Source: Photobacterium indicum
Lineage (GTDB): Bacteria; Pseudomonadota; Gammaproteobacteria; Enterobacterales; Vibrionaceae
Reading direction: 5' to 3'
Assembly (NCBI RefSeq): GCF_003026215.1
Contig: NZ_PYOC01000001.1
Coordinates: 682,001 to 746,000, forward strand
Length of the DNA stretch: 64,000 nucleotides
Part shown: positions 9,678 through 18,670 of the stretch, one piece after another
Layout: each line of letters opens with the position of its first letter
Position numbering within the stretch: position 1 is the first letter of the stretch
Position numbers and translations under genes: made by a program
The notes under the pieces: generated by a model
Databases searched by the model: none
Told to the model about the DNA's origin: nothing
What the model saw: only the letters and a program-made list of their open reading frames with translations

Positions 9678-9874
9678 GGTGTCATATTGGTGCATATACA
9701 TATTGATAGTGGTAACTGTTTGTTTTTGAAAAGGCTGTGATTGTTTATAGCGCACGTAATTCGTGCATTAGAAATAAAGAGAAGAGTGTTTTTAAAATAT
9801 ACCGCTTAATATGCAACACTGATTTTCGGTCCATATTGGTGCGGTGAATAATGAGTTCGCACTTAATTGGTGCG
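9678..9874. promoter_or_regulatory. Array of NtrC-like enhancer sites upstream of amt
   Basis: Dyads of the form GCAC-N7-GTGC occur at 9752-9766 (GCACGTAATTCGTGC) and 9859-9873 (GCACTTAATTGGTGC, two bases from a classical glnA NtrC site as I recall it). Strong half-sites with ATATTGGTGC occur at 9685-9693 and 9833-9842. All lie upstream of the sigma-54 promoter, at enhancer distances. Confidence 0.7.
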
Positions 9875-9892
9875 TGTGAGCATATACCCAAG

Positions 9893-9941
9893 CGACCTCA
9901 AATTTTCGCTGAAACGAGTATCTTGAGGTAACTTTGATATA
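9893..9941. repeat. Internally deleted copy of the TATACCCAAG repeat
   Basis: TATACCCAAGCGACCTCAA is joined directly to the right-hand segment TTCGCTGAAACGAG and TCTTGAGGTAACTTTGATATA. It retains both ends of the 266-bp element but lacks its middle. It lies beyond the NtrC-like sites of amt. Confidence 0.8.
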
Positions 9942-10714
9942 GATATTGGCAGCAAAACCCCAATGGAAATTGCGAATACTACTATGGTTGATATTATTTT
10001 GCATAAAAATGAATTCTACATATTAGGTTAATAAATAATATCCACGCTCTATTAATAAATGTTATGTTTAATCGGTAATGTTAAAATCTTATTGCTTTAA
10101 TTTTGTTAAATAAATATTTATATATTTGAAAATTATTTGAGATATTCATCAGCAAGCGAAGAAAATTTTTTTGGTGATTTTTTAATGTGAGCTAATTTCT
10201 AATATAGATAACACGCTTTCGCACCCAAAACTCCCCATTGAATCAATACCTATTACTGCAATTTTGTCATAGAAGATATTTTTCTTCTGGCACGATAAAT
10301 ATGTATTTCGGATGTATATAATTTTCGCTTTTCATTGAAAACACTCCCATGCGTGAGAAGCATCACTTTTTTTATAAACTTTAGTTCTTATAATCAATTG
10401 TATGGATGGGTTTATATGCTTTGATTCTAACTAATTATGTTGCGCTTTGTGGCTGATACTAGCTTCGCTAGTCAATCACGGCATTTTCCACAACGAAAAA
10501 AGTGAGTTCATTTTTAGTATGTCGCTGAGGTTCTCGTCGTTTATTGATATTTACCATATAAATACTTAATAAAAATAATCAAATGAAAAGTCTTGGCTGA
10601 GGCTGGATTATTTACAATAACACCGTTAATTATGAATATAAGCTCATAACTGTAGCGCGATGAAAAAAACATTAATAATTATAACAGAACGTATTTGAAG
10701 AGTATGAGGATTAC
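9942..10714. other. Long A+T-rich intergenic region upstream of the chemoreceptor
   Basis: About 770 bp without a credible gene. It is A+T-rich, with a small hairpin ACTAGC-TTC-GCTAGT near 10458. It probably holds the chemoreceptor promoter, but no confident -35/-10 pair is apparent. Confidence 0.5.
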
Positions 10715-12628
10715 GTGAATATATTATCTAGTTTTAAGGGCCGTATTATCGCGGTTGTCGTTTTATTATTAACTGCTTCTTTAGCAATTTCGACCTCTCT
10801 TTCCTATCGCCAACTTTCAACCTCAATCCTGAGCAATATTGATGAATACTCAATGCTTAAAATTGACAGCTCGTCCGATAAGATTACTGACTGGTTTCAG
10901 ACCATAAAAGAAGGTGTTGTTGCAACAGCACCAGACTTCGCGACTGATCGCGGTGATATGCAACTTGCTCTAATGGTAAAGCAAATCGCGAACGCAACCC
11001 AATCATCAGATATAGTGGTGGGCTTTGAGGACGGCCGCTCTTATGGCGCTCAAAGTGGTATGCGCAGCGTATTTATCTACGATCCGCGTACACGAGGTTG
11101 GTATAAATCGGCCAAGCAGAAGCGCAGCACAGTAATTACCGGAATCTATACAGGGGCGTCATCGGGCAACCTGATGGTCAGCATTGCAGAACCTTTTTTC
11201 GATGGAGACAAGTTTCGTGGTGTTTTACTTGCTGATATCGAGTTGAGCCTTCTTACCGATGTTGTTAATCAGTCTCCCTTCCCCGGAGCAATGACTGGTT
11301 TATATGACAGCCAGGGTACAACTATCGCTTCAACTGGCGAAGTCGATGTTCCCGGTAAAACGAAACTGTCTGACTTCCCCGAATTAGCAGAACTAGAGCG
11401 TAAAGTTCTTACTAGCGCTAGTGGAATTTTTAACTACAGCTTAGGTGGTATTGAAAAAATAGCTTACTTTCAAACTATTGAGCTTGATAAAGAGACCCAC
11501 TGGCACCTGTTAGTAGGTATTGATAAATCAATGGTTTACGCAGAGGTCGATGAGGCGTTGGAAACATCTTTATTCACTGCTGGGTTATTAATTCTCTTTG
11601 CTTCCGCGATTATTTTGTTTGTGCTGAATCGGCTGTATCGACCAATTCTTGCGTTAAAAAGTACAATAGTCGAGTTATCACAAGGCAATGGTGATCTTAC
11701 CCGACGCCTTGATGTGTATACCAAGGATGATCTGGGCCAAATCGCAGAAGCTGTAAATGCCTTCATCGGCAACTTACAAGCGATGATGCTGGAAGTATCC
11801 CAATCTAGCGAACATATTTCAGAAGGTATCGAGCAACTCAAGACCCAGACCGAGCTTAATGATACCGTCTTAGCCTCTCACTCTGTAGAAACTGATCAGG
11901 TGGTAACCGCAGTAAATGAAATGAGTTCGACGGCAGACAGTGTATCGCAAAGCGCTTCTCAGTCTGCGGCATTTACGAAAAATACCAGTGATGAAGCTGA
12001 GCAATCTAAACGTGTGGTTGACGGTGCCGTAAGCAGTGTAGCCGCCTTGGTTGATGAAGTTGATGCCATGGCACTCAATATTCAAACCATGAGTGATGAT
12101 GCTCAAAAAATTGGTTCTGTGCTTAGTGTTATTGGTGAGATTGCCGATCAAACTAACTTATTAGCTTTGAATGCAGCTATCGAGGCAGCCCGTGCCGGAG
12201 AGCAAGGGCGTGGGTTTGCGGTCGTAGCTGACGAAGTACGAGCTTTAGCTGCAAGAACCCAACAGAGTACATCTGAAATTAACGAAATGTTGAGTAAGTT
12301 GCACCAAGGAACAAGCTCAGTCGTTACGGCTATGGACGACACTAAACGTCGCTGTCAGGAAACTGCTGACACAACTTCCAACGTAAACGATAGCCTAGAT
12401 TCAATGGCGACATCAGTGGTTCAAATTAATGATCTTGGGATCCAGATTGCCGCAGCTGCAGAGCAGCAAAGTGTGGTAAGTGAAGAGATCAATCGCAATA
12501 TGACGGCAATTCAGGACATGGTTGGCCAGCTTACCGACAATGGTGCACAAACCATGGATAGTACGCGTAACCTTGCAAGCAGCAACGAACAACTGGCGGC
12601 GATCGTAAATCAATTTAAGTTAAAGTAA
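10715..12628 (+). CDS. Methyl-accepting chemotaxis protein
   Basis: A 637-residue transmembrane chemoreceptor. Membrane segment near residues 10-30, a periplasmic double-Cache-like sensor ([15 protein letters not shown] is a typical dCache stretch) to about residue 275, a second membrane segment near 280-300, HAMP, and the cytoplasmic signalling hairpin with [20 protein letters not shown]. The GTG start at 10715 follows GAGGATTAC. The stop codon lies inside a remnant of the TATACCCAAG repeat (GTAACTTGGGTATA, 12625-12638). The ligand is unknown; dCache receptors often bind amino acids. Confidence 0.92.
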   Translation: MNILSSFKGRIIAVVVLLLTASLAISTSLSYRQLSTSILSNIDEYSMLKIDSSSDKITDWFQTIKEGVVATAPDFATDRGDMQLALMVKQIANATQSSDIVVGFEDGRSYGAQSGMRSVFIYDPRTRGWYKSAKQKRSTVITGIYTGASSGNLMVSIAEPFFDGDKFRGVLLADIELSLLTDVVNQSPFPGAMTGLYDSQGTTIASTGEVDVPGKTKLSDFPELAELERKVLTSASGIFNYSLGGIEKIAYFQTIELDKETHWHLLVGIDKSMVYAEVDEALETSLFTAGLLILFASAIILFVLNRLYRPILALKSTIVELSQGNGDLTRRLDVYTKDDLGQIAEAVNAFIGNLQAMMLEVSQSSEHISEGIEQLKTQTELNDTVLASHSVETDQVVTAVNEMSSTADSVSQSASQSAAFTKNTSDEAEQSKRVVDGAVSSVAALVDEVDAMALNIQTMSDDAQKIGSVLSVIGEIADQTNLLALNAAIEAARAGEQGRGFAVVADEVRALAARTQQSTSEINEMLSKLHQGTSSVVTAMDDTKRRCQETADTTSNVNDSLDSMATSVVQINDLGIQIAAAAEQQSVVSEEINRNMTAIQDMVGQLTDNGAQTMDSTRNLASSNEQLAAIVNQFKLK

Positions 12629-12638
12629 CTTGGGTATA
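12625..12638. repeat. Terminal remnant of the TATACCCAAG repeat
   Basis: GTAACTTGGGTATA equals the right end of the 266-bp element. Its TAA (12626-12628) is the stop codon of the upstream chemoreceptor gene. Confidence 0.65.
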
Positions 12639-12673
12639 AGACGTTTATTCGCTACGGTTATTCTGGTTTAGTA

Positions 12674-12702
12674 ATGAGCTATTTCTATATGAAATAGCTC
12701 AT
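12674..12702. terminator. Bidirectional terminator between the chemoreceptor and tnaA
   Basis: A perfect 12-bp stem, ATGAGCTATTTC with GAAATAGCTCAT, around a TATAT loop, with TTTT following on the plus strand. It lies between two convergent genes. Confidence 0.8.
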
Positions 12703-12727
12703 TTTACATTTAGTTTATAAGCAGAAA

Positions 12728-14128
12728 TTACTTAACGGGTTTTAATTTAGCGGTAAAGTGGCGTAGTACAGGTGGTTCATACTCAAAGGTGAGACCTCGA
12801 ATTTCACTTGCTCGTTTTTTGACTGCGATTAATGCATCGGCAACGTAATCCATATGATCATTGGTATATACACGACGCGGAATAGTGAGGCGCATTAATT
12901 CTAATTGCGATTCTTTTTGTTTACCTGTTTCAGGATCTCTGCCTAGTAATAACGAACCAATTTCTACGGCTCGCACACCAGATTCTAAATAGAGCTCATT
13001 ACATAATGCGTGAGCAGGGAATTGTTCATTGGGGATATGAGGCAAAATTTTGGTTGCGTCGACAAAGACAGCATGGCCGCCCGTTGGGTATTGAATGGGT
13101 ACCCCAGCTTCTCGTAAACGTTCACCTAAGTATTCTACTTGGCTAATACGATAGTGAAGGAAGTCTTCATCTGCACCTTCATATAAACCACGGGCGAGGG
13201 CTTCCATGTCACGCCCAGCCATTCCGCCATAAGTGACAAACCCTTCCATTGGTACACAACGAGTTCGTACTGCTTGGAAAAGATCTTCATGATCACGAAT
13301 ACAGCATAAGCCTCCAATATTGACCATTGGATCTTTTTTAGCAGACATCGTTAGCATGTCACCATAGCGATACATTTCGCGAATAATCTCAAGAATGGAT
13401 GTATCGGCGTATTCAGGTTCGCGTTGCTTTATAAAGTAGGCATTTTCGCAATAGCGTGCTGAATCGATCACAACTGGAATATCATTCTTTTTCGCAATCT
13501 CGTATACCGCACGCATGTTAGCCATTGAAACGGGTTGCCCGCCTGAACTATTACATGTCACCGTGGTGATAATGGCGGCAATATTGTGCGAGCCATAGAT
13601 TTCAATGGTTGATTGCAGTTTATCGAGGTCGAAATTTCCTTTCCAGTCGTCATACGTTTCTGTATCAAACGCTTTTTCAGTCAGTACATTAATGGCTTTG
13701 CCGCCATTAAGCTCGATATGGCCTGCGGTTGTATCGAAGTGGTAATTCGATATAAAGACGGGTTTATCACCACCACGTACTGTTTTCATTCGCTCTATTA
13801 AGCACGGAAATAATATTTGCTCTGCACCGCGCCCTTGGTGCGCTGGAACCGTCAGTTTGTAATCAAAGAAATGTTTTACAGCATCGCATAAATTAAAGTA
13901 GTTGCGGCTTCCGGCATAAGATTCGTCTCCCATCATTAAGCCTGCCCATTGCACATCACTCATTGCGCCTGTGCCTGAATCTGTCAGTAGGTCGATATAA
14001 ACATCTTCGCTTCTTAACATGAAAGGGTTATAACCCGCTTCAATTAAAGCTTCACGTCGATCTTCTTCGTTTGTCATACGGATAGATTCAACCATTTTAA
14101 TGCGGAACGGTTCTGGTATACGTTTCAT
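12728..14128 (-). CDS. tnaA: Tryptophanase (tryptophan indole-lyase)
   Basis: Cytosolic PLP enzyme cleaving tryptophan to indole, pyruvate and ammonia; 466 residues. Seen: [23 protein letters not shown], substrate-side region, and the PLP lysine in MSAKKDPM. It resembles both tryptophanases and tyrosine phenol-lyases, but the segment [13 protein letters not shown] matches tryptophanase; tyrosine phenol-lyase has an arginine in this stretch (SMERG-type) that is absent here. The C-terminal [14 protein letters not shown] also fits. A TnaC leader peptide lies 175 bp upstream, which makes the assignment firm. No tnaB permease follows. Confidence 0.93.
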   Translation of the reverse strand: MKRIPEPFRIKMVESIRMTNEEDRREALIEAGYNPFMLRSEDVYIDLLTDSGTGAMSDVQWAGLMMGDESYAGSRNYFNLCDAVKHFFDYKLTVPAHQGRGAEQILFPCLIERMKTVRGGDKPVFISNYHFDTTAGHIELNGGKAINVLTEKAFDTETYDDWKGNFDLDKLQSTIEIYGSHNIAAIITTVTCNSSGGQPVSMANMRAVYEIAKKNDIPVVIDSARYCENAYFIKQREPEYADTSILEIIREMYRYGDMLTMSAKKDPMVNIGGLCCIRDHEDLFQAVRTRCVPMEGFVTYGGMAGRDMEALARGLYEGADEDFLHYRISQVEYLGERLREAGVPIQYPTGGHAVFVDATKILPHIPNEQFPAHALCNELYLESGVRAVEIGSLLLGRDPETGKQKESQLELMRLTIPRRVYTNDHMDYVADALIAVKKRASEIRGLTFEYEPPVLRHFTAKLKPVK

Positions 14129-14303
14129 TGATATAGCCTCAATAACAGCCGTTATGCCGATTGTGCTTTTTCTACGTTGTTAATAATAAAAATGGCAATA
14201 ACGGATTCAATAAATGATCAACAGTAATGCTTATCTAAAGCATAGCGCTGTTGGTACTTTTGAATTGGCTTGTTGGTGTACAAGCGCTAGATAACAAGAA
14301 GGC

Positions 14304-14402
14304 TTATGCGGAAGGGAAGTCGTGGCTCAGGCGAAAATCTTGGTTGTACCAGCAAGACAGCATTAATCTGTTGTCTGGCAGAGTAGGTGGAATTCGGTGC
14401 AT
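14304..14402 (-). CDS. tnaC: TnaC leader peptide of the tryptophanase operon
   Basis: A 32-residue peptide starting at the ATG at 14402 behind AAGGAAGG. Its C-terminal half has a single Trp followed by YNQDF and ends DFPSA. Relative to Trp, Asp is at +4 and Pro at +12, exactly the spacing of E. coli TnaC (Trp12, Asp16, Pro24), where they are needed for tryptophan-induced ribosome stalling. Two residues follow Pro, as in Proteus TnaC. In the known system stalling blocks Rho access and allows tnaA transcription. The 175-bp spacer to tnaA is of the right size. Confidence 0.88.
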   Translation of the reverse strand: MHRIPPTLPDNRLMLSCWYNQDFRLSHDFPSA

Positions 14403-14492
14403 GTCGTCATCCTTCCTTTGACTGCGGGAAATATCTATTTGGCTTAAACAGAAGTAATAACTGATGTAAAAGGCAAATGGAACATGCTTAAT

Positions 14493-14532
14493 AGTATAGA
14501 AGTGATGAATTAATGTTGTGAAGTTATTCATA
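14493..14532 (-). promoter_or_regulatory. tna promoter with CRP-like site
   Basis: A CRP-like dyad TGTGA-AGTTAT-TCATA spans 14517-14532, and a -10 hexamer TATACT lies at 14493-14498 on the minus strand. The dyad centre is about 40 bases upstream of the expected start, a class II arrangement that fits catabolite-controlled tna operons. Confidence 0.65.
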
Positions 14533-14624
14533 TTTATGGCGTACAACAGTCGCGATTAAAGTCCTTTTGTCGCGACAATTTAGGGTGTTAAGTGCTGTAT
14601 TTTAGTATGCATATATCCATATTA

Positions 14625-14948
14625 TTATGAGCGGTTAGATGAAATAAAACGCTGAGTTGAAACTGTAGTGCCATCTTCATCAGAAACTTCGAATGTCATT
14701 GAACGAGCCGCCTCAAACGAGCTATATACAAATACTCGACCAGATTCAGATGTGGTGTAGTGCTGTTTTTGACCGCCTTTAACAGTAACGTCTAAACCTG
14801 CTTGAGGTGCGCCATCTTTTTCTACTGTTACCCAAGCCCCGCCTTTTTGTGGCGTAACAATCAGGTTTAGACCTTGATTGACACTTGCAAGTGCTGAGCC
14901 TGAAAAAAGAGTTGTTGCAACGATGAGGCTTGCGATTGTTTTGTTCAT
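14625..14948 (-). CDS. Small exported protein of unknown function
   Basis: A 107-residue protein with a clear Sec signal peptide (MNKTIASLIVATTLFSGSALA, cleavage near residue 21). The mature part, with WVTVEKDGAPQAGLDVTVKGG and YTTSESGRVFVYSS, looks like a small beta-sandwich resembling a carboxypeptidase-regulatory/transthyretin fold. AAGGGAAAAT precedes the ATG at 14948. It stands alone between tnaC and the cold-shock-like gene. No specific function can be assigned. Confidence 0.75.
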   Translation of the reverse strand: MNKTIASLIVATTLFSGSALASVNQGLNLIVTPQKGGAWVTVEKDGAPQAGLDVTVKGGQKQHYTTSESGRVFVYSSFEAARSMTFEVSDEDGTTVSTQRFISSNRS

Positions 14949-15621
14949 GATTTTCCCTTTTATGAGTTGTTTTAATTTGTTTAACGCAGCTTGTCTGCGT
15001 GTTGATATTCATAATAGGTGTGATTTAGATCTCTTTCTATGGTGTTTTTTAGTTCAAGTTGTTCGAAATAATTGAGTAATAATTTGAGTGTTAATCCGGT
15101 CATGGTGTTGAGAGAAGCGTGCATAAACGAGAAATAGACATTTTATTACAAAGATAGGGAAGGGTGCTTAGGAGAGGGGGTTGTAATTTAAATCTTTAAA
15201 ATCAATGAATTATCGTTAAATTGATATTTAGTGTGATTTTTATCACGTTTTATTGCAATAAAAATATTTACAGACAGATAAATTACGTTTAATGTTTATC
15301 TCGTCTGCAACTCAGACCTAATCAATGATTTTTTCAAAGAACACTTCGCACTTCCTGCTTCTCGCCAAAGCCTGCTGTAAAGAAGAAAATTAAAGAAGAT
15401 CAAATGAATGATTTCTTTCCACTGCTATCGTTAATGTTGCGAACGATAATGCGGTGATGAGCTATTGAGTAGGGTGAACTCTTAGCTGTAAAGGAATAAA
15501 GGTCAATGAGTTAAAAGATATTTTCCGCCACAAAGATGTGAGCGGAACTAACTATCTACTCAATTTGATATGCCTCAAACATAACGCTCTAAAGCATTGT
15601 TTGGGTAAAAAGGAAATAATT
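14949..15621. other. Intergenic region between the exported-protein gene and the cold-shock-like gene
   Basis: About 670 bp without a convincing gene. It holds a CRP-like dyad at 15232-15247 and probably a long leader for the cold-shock-like gene. A 17-codon frame at 15404 is too weak to call. Confidence 0.5.
15232..15247. promoter_or_regulatory. CRP-like dyad
   Basis: TGTGA-TTTTTA-TCACG matches the CRP consensus TGTGA-N6-TCACA at 9 of 10 positions. It is 284 bp upstream of the exported-protein gene and 375 bp upstream of the cold-shock-like gene, so its target is unclear. Confidence 0.5.
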
Positions 15622-15819
15622 ATGACTTCACAAACTGGTATTATCCGTAGCTTTAACTCTGCTGACAACAATGGCCTAATTACATGTGATCTTGGTGGTG
15701 ATATCCGCTTTGATGCCTCAAGTGTAAATGGCGGTTTACCTGTATCAGGCAGCCTTGTTGAGTTCATCATGGATGACTCTTCAAACAAGCTTCAGGCGAT
15801 TAAAATTCGTTTAATCTAA
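15622..15819 (+). CDS. Divergent cold-shock-domain protein
   Basis: A 65-residue protein starting at the ATG at 15622 behind AAAAGGAA. It spans a single OB-fold cold-shock domain (TGIIRSFNSADNNGLITCDL, compare CspA [20 protein letters not shown]). RNP1 is degenerate: the aromatic KGFGFI is replaced by NNGLIT, and RNP2 VFVHF by IRFDA, so most stacking aromatics for RNA binding are lost. It may bind nucleic acid weakly or have another role. An upstream in-frame start at 15538 lacks a ribosome site and is rejected. Confidence 0.75.
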   Translation: MTSQTGIIRSFNSADNNGLITCDLGGDIRFDASSVNGGLPVSGSLVEFIMDDSSNKLQAIKIRLI

Positions 15820-15957
15820 GCGAATAGTTAACTCACTTAAGAGTTTATTCATACGGTATAACCGTATTCAAGTAACCAGTAATGAAAAGTACCATTCACT
15901 AAGTATTTACTGGTTTCCTTAATCCTCTTTGCTATTCCTTTCTTTCTATTAAACGAA

Positions 15958-16998
15958 TTATTTTCCCTTGTTCTCTCGTGCACTTGTTTGCACTGATTTG
16001 TACATTTTACTTAGGTTTTTATTTTTACTGCGCATTTCTGCAATTGAACTTCCGTTACGCTCTTGCTCTCTTAGCAATTTAAAGTAATTATTTAATCGAC
16101 GCTCATCTAGCTGTCCAATAGAAATTGCCTTCTGTACGGCGCATTTGGGTTCTGCTTGATGCTGGCAATCAGCAAAGCGGCATTGCTGAGATAACTTAGC
16201 AATATCACTAAATGTTTCTTCAACGCCTTGTTCGCAGTCTGAAATTTGCAACTCTCGAATACCAGGAGTATCAAGAAGTAATGCCCCTGTTGGCATAATG
16301 TGCATCGACCGACTCGTGGTTGTATGACGGCCTTTACTGTCATCTTCTCTTACGCCGCCTGTTTCTTGATCTTGACTCTGTATTAAGGTGTTAACCAATG
16401 TGGATTTCCCCACACCAGATGAACCAACAAATGCGACTGTTTTACCCTGCTTACACCATGGTTTTAGTGTTTCGACACTGTCTGTATCAAGGCTGTTAAC
16501 AGCCTCGACCATTAAGAATGGATCAAGCGCTTGCACTTGTTGCTTAAACGACTCTGGCGTATCACAACAGTCTGCTTTTGTTAAAATAATCACGGGTTCA
16601 CATCCGCTGTCGTGTGCAATAGCAAGATAGCGTTCGATACGACTTAAATTAAAATCTTGGTTGAGTGAGTTGACGATAAAAAGTGTGTCGACATTGGCTG
16701 CAATTAACTGTTCCGAGACTTTACTGCCCGCGGCTTTACGCGAGAGTAAGGTTAGACGGTCGAGTAATCTTATTAGTTGTTGTTCACTATCAAGTAATAT
16801 CCAATCCCCAACAGTTAACGTAGGCATACTCGGTCTGATCTCAAGAGAAAAACTCCCCGCTTTAGTTTGAATAACATAGAGACTACGATGGTGCGCAAGC
16901 ACTCGACCAATCTGGCAATTTTCGAGTTCTTCTAATGACAACTGCTGCTGAAAATAAGCATGCCAACCAAGTTGTGGCAATGACAATGTTGAATTCAT
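15958..16998 (-). CDS. rsgA: Ribosome small-subunit GTPase RsgA
   Basis: Circularly permuted GTPase acting in 30S maturation; 346 residues. N-terminal OB-like domain, then G4 ILTKAD (before G1, as expected for the permuted family), G1 GSSGVGKST, the switch stretch GRHTTTSR, G3 DTPGIRE, and a C-terminal zinc knuckle [14 protein letters not shown] (Cys-x4-Cys-x-His-x5-Cys). Length agrees with E. coli RsgA. Sequence is somewhat divergent and could be a second paralogue. It is monocistronic, reading toward the cold-shock-like gene. Confidence 0.92.
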   Translation of the reverse strand: MNSTLSLPQLGWHAYFQQQLSLEELENCQIGRVLAHHRSLYVIQTKAGSFSLEIRPSMPTLTVGDWILLDSEQQLIRLLDRLTLLSRKAAGSKVSEQLIAANVDTLFIVNSLNQDFNLSRIERYLAIAHDSGCEPVIILTKADCCDTPESFKQQVQALDPFLMVEAVNSLDTDSVETLKPWCKQGKTVAFVGSSGVGKSTLVNTLIQSQDQETGGVREDDSKGRHTTTSRSMHIMPTGALLLDTPGIRELQISDCEQGVEETFSDIAKLSQQCRFADCQHQAEPKCAVQKAISIGQLDERRLNNYFKLLREQERNGSSIAEMRSKNKNLSKMYKSVQTSARENKGK

Positions 16999-17169
16999 GA
17001 TGATCCGTGCAATTTTTGCTTTTTAAACATAACATAATATTGTAATTGAGTTCAGTTTTGTTTAATTGAATAAAAACGACAGAATGTGAAATATCCTTGT
17101 CTCACAATTGCGTAAGCAGATTAGATTGCAGTTTTTTGGGTCGCGAATTTAAATGAACCCCACTAAGAT

Positions 17170-17435
17170 TATACCCAAGTCACCTCAAGATGCAGGATTC
17201 AGAGTGATCTCAGCGTATTTAATTCAAGGAAAATGTGTGCAGGAATGGCATTCCCTTTCAAACACATTTGACACAGAAGTAGATACACTGAATCACTCCC
17301 GAAGGGCGAGTTTTATTGGGCTCTATGCGGTGTTGCTAATTTTAAATGTAGAACCACTACGTCTATAAATTAGCACCTTGCCCAGAGCCCAACAAATTCT
17401 CGCTGAAACGAGCATTTTGAAGTGACTTGGGTATA
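17170..17435. repeat. 266-bp structured repeat, full copy B
   Basis: Same length and orientation as the copy at 4133-4398. The outer arms TATACCCAAGTCAC and GTGACTTGGGTATA pair fully. Stem GCTAATTT (17335-17342)/AAATTAGC (17367-17374) differs from copy A at two positions on each side, and each change keeps the pairing. It lies between rsgA and the cytochrome oxidase operon. Open frames inside it are artefacts of the repeat. Confidence 0.9.
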
Positions 17436-17526
17436 GTGACAAGATCATTGCCGAAATATGTGATGACTTCTTTTTAAGGGGTATTTTTTATTCATAAAAT
17501 CAGGGATATGATCAAGAATAATTAGA

Positions 17527-18633
17527 GTGTTTTCTATGGTTATTGCCATTGCATTAATCGTTATTGTAATTGCATCTGTTGCTTTTCATTTTCTTAGCCC
17601 ATGGTGGCTAACCTCTGCTGCGTCAAATTGGTCACAAATCGACAATCAGTTAACACTAACCCTTATTATTACGGGGGCTTTTTTTATAGTAATCAACCTA
17701 TTGATTGCTTTTTGTGTCATAAAATTCCGCTATAAGCCGGGTAGGAAATCTGCCTATCAACCTGAAAATAAAAAACTGGAAGCGTGGCTAATTGGCTTAA
17801 CCACTGTCGGAATTGTGGGATTACTCGCTCCCGGTTTAGCGGTATATGGTGAGTATGTTAGCGTGCCAGATGACGCAAAACTGGTAGAGGTTGTTGGTGA
17901 GCAGTGGAAGTGGAGTTTTCGTTTTCCCGGTGAAGATGAACAGTTAGGGAAAAGTAGCATTCAATGGGTAAGCAGTAAAAACCCTTTGGGTATTGATCCT
18001 AATGATCCCGCCTCTCAAGACGACAAAGTTATACTTAGCCCCGAATTACATCTTCCACTTTTTTCGCCTTATAAAGTATTACTGCGTTCTAAAGATGTTT
18101 TGCACGATTTTAATGTACCTCAGTTCCGAGCCAAAATGGATTTAGTACCCGGTACGGTTTCATATATTTGGTTCACTCCAACGAAGCGAGGTAGCTATGA
18201 GATTCTCTGTGCTGAGCTGTGTGGTGTAGGGCATTTTAATATGCGAGGAAGAGTGATTGTCGAAGATGATGCGCAATTCGGAAGCTGGCTCGCGACTCAA
18301 CCTACTTTTGCTCAAACTCAAGATCCTACTCGTAAAACACAGGCTGACCCAGTTGAATTAGGCAAAACACTTTCGGAAGTGAATGGCTGTATTGGTTGCC
18401 ATAGTTTAAATGGTAACCCTGGTGTCGGACCTACGTGGTTAGGTTTATATGGAAAAACGGAAATTATGTCTGATGATGCAAGAGTGGTGGTCGACGAGGC
18501 ATATCTGCGTACATCGATACTTAACGCTAAAGCTGAAATAGTAAAAGGTTATCCCGCCATCATGCCTGTTTATCAATTTGATGATCAGGAAGTTGACGCC
18601 ATTATTGCTTATATCAAATCTGTATCTAAGTAA
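17527..18633 (+). CDS. coxB: Cytochrome c oxidase subunit II with fused cytochrome c (caa3-type)
   Basis: Membrane-anchored electron-entry subunit, 368 residues. Two N-terminal membrane segments, a CuA cupredoxin domain with CAELCGVGHFNM (Cys-x3-Cys-x3-His-x2-Met ligands) and the upstream HDF ligand region, then a C-terminal cytochrome c domain with CIGCH haem motif and a distal Met region (IMPVYQFD). First gene of a five-gene oxidase operon. Start is either GTG at 17527 or ATG at 17536; neither has a strong ribosome site. The fused haem domain marks a caa3-type oxidase. Confidence 0.93.
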   Translation: MFSMVIAIALIVIVIASVAFHFLSPWWLTSAASNWSQIDNQLTLTLIITGAFFIVINLLIAFCVIKFRYKPGRKSAYQPENKKLEAWLIGLTTVGIVGLLAPGLAVYGEYVSVPDDAKLVEVVGEQWKWSFRFPGEDEQLGKSSIQWVSSKNPLGIDPNDPASQDDKVILSPELHLPLFSPYKVLLRSKDVLHDFNVPQFRAKMDLVPGTVSYIWFTPTKRGSYEILCAELCGVGHFNMRGRVIVEDDAQFGSWLATQPTFAQTQDPTRKTQADPVELGKTLSEVNGCIGCHSLNGNPGVGPTWLGLYGKTEIMSDDARVVVDEAYLRTSILNAKAEIVKGYPAIMPVYQFDDQEVDAIIAYIKSVSK

Positions 18634-18670
18634 TTTATATCACGATTTTTTTGAATGAGACAAGCTTGTT

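Noticed and set aside
12728..14128. Tyrosine phenol-lyase
   Set aside because: The [13 protein letters not shown] stretch matches tryptophanase and lacks the arginine of phenol-lyases; a TnaC leader is present upstream.
14779..15012. 77-codon minus-strand frame
   Set aside because: Overlaps the signal-peptide gene at 14625-14948 in another frame and has no coding character.
15404..15457. 17-codon frame MNDFFPLLSLMLRTIMR before the cold-shock-like gene
   Set aside because: Could be a leader or micropeptide, but ribosome site and conservation cannot be judged; not enough to call.
17153..17368. 71-codon plus-strand frame
   Set aside because: Falls inside the 266-bp repeat; the copy at 4133 does not keep the frame.
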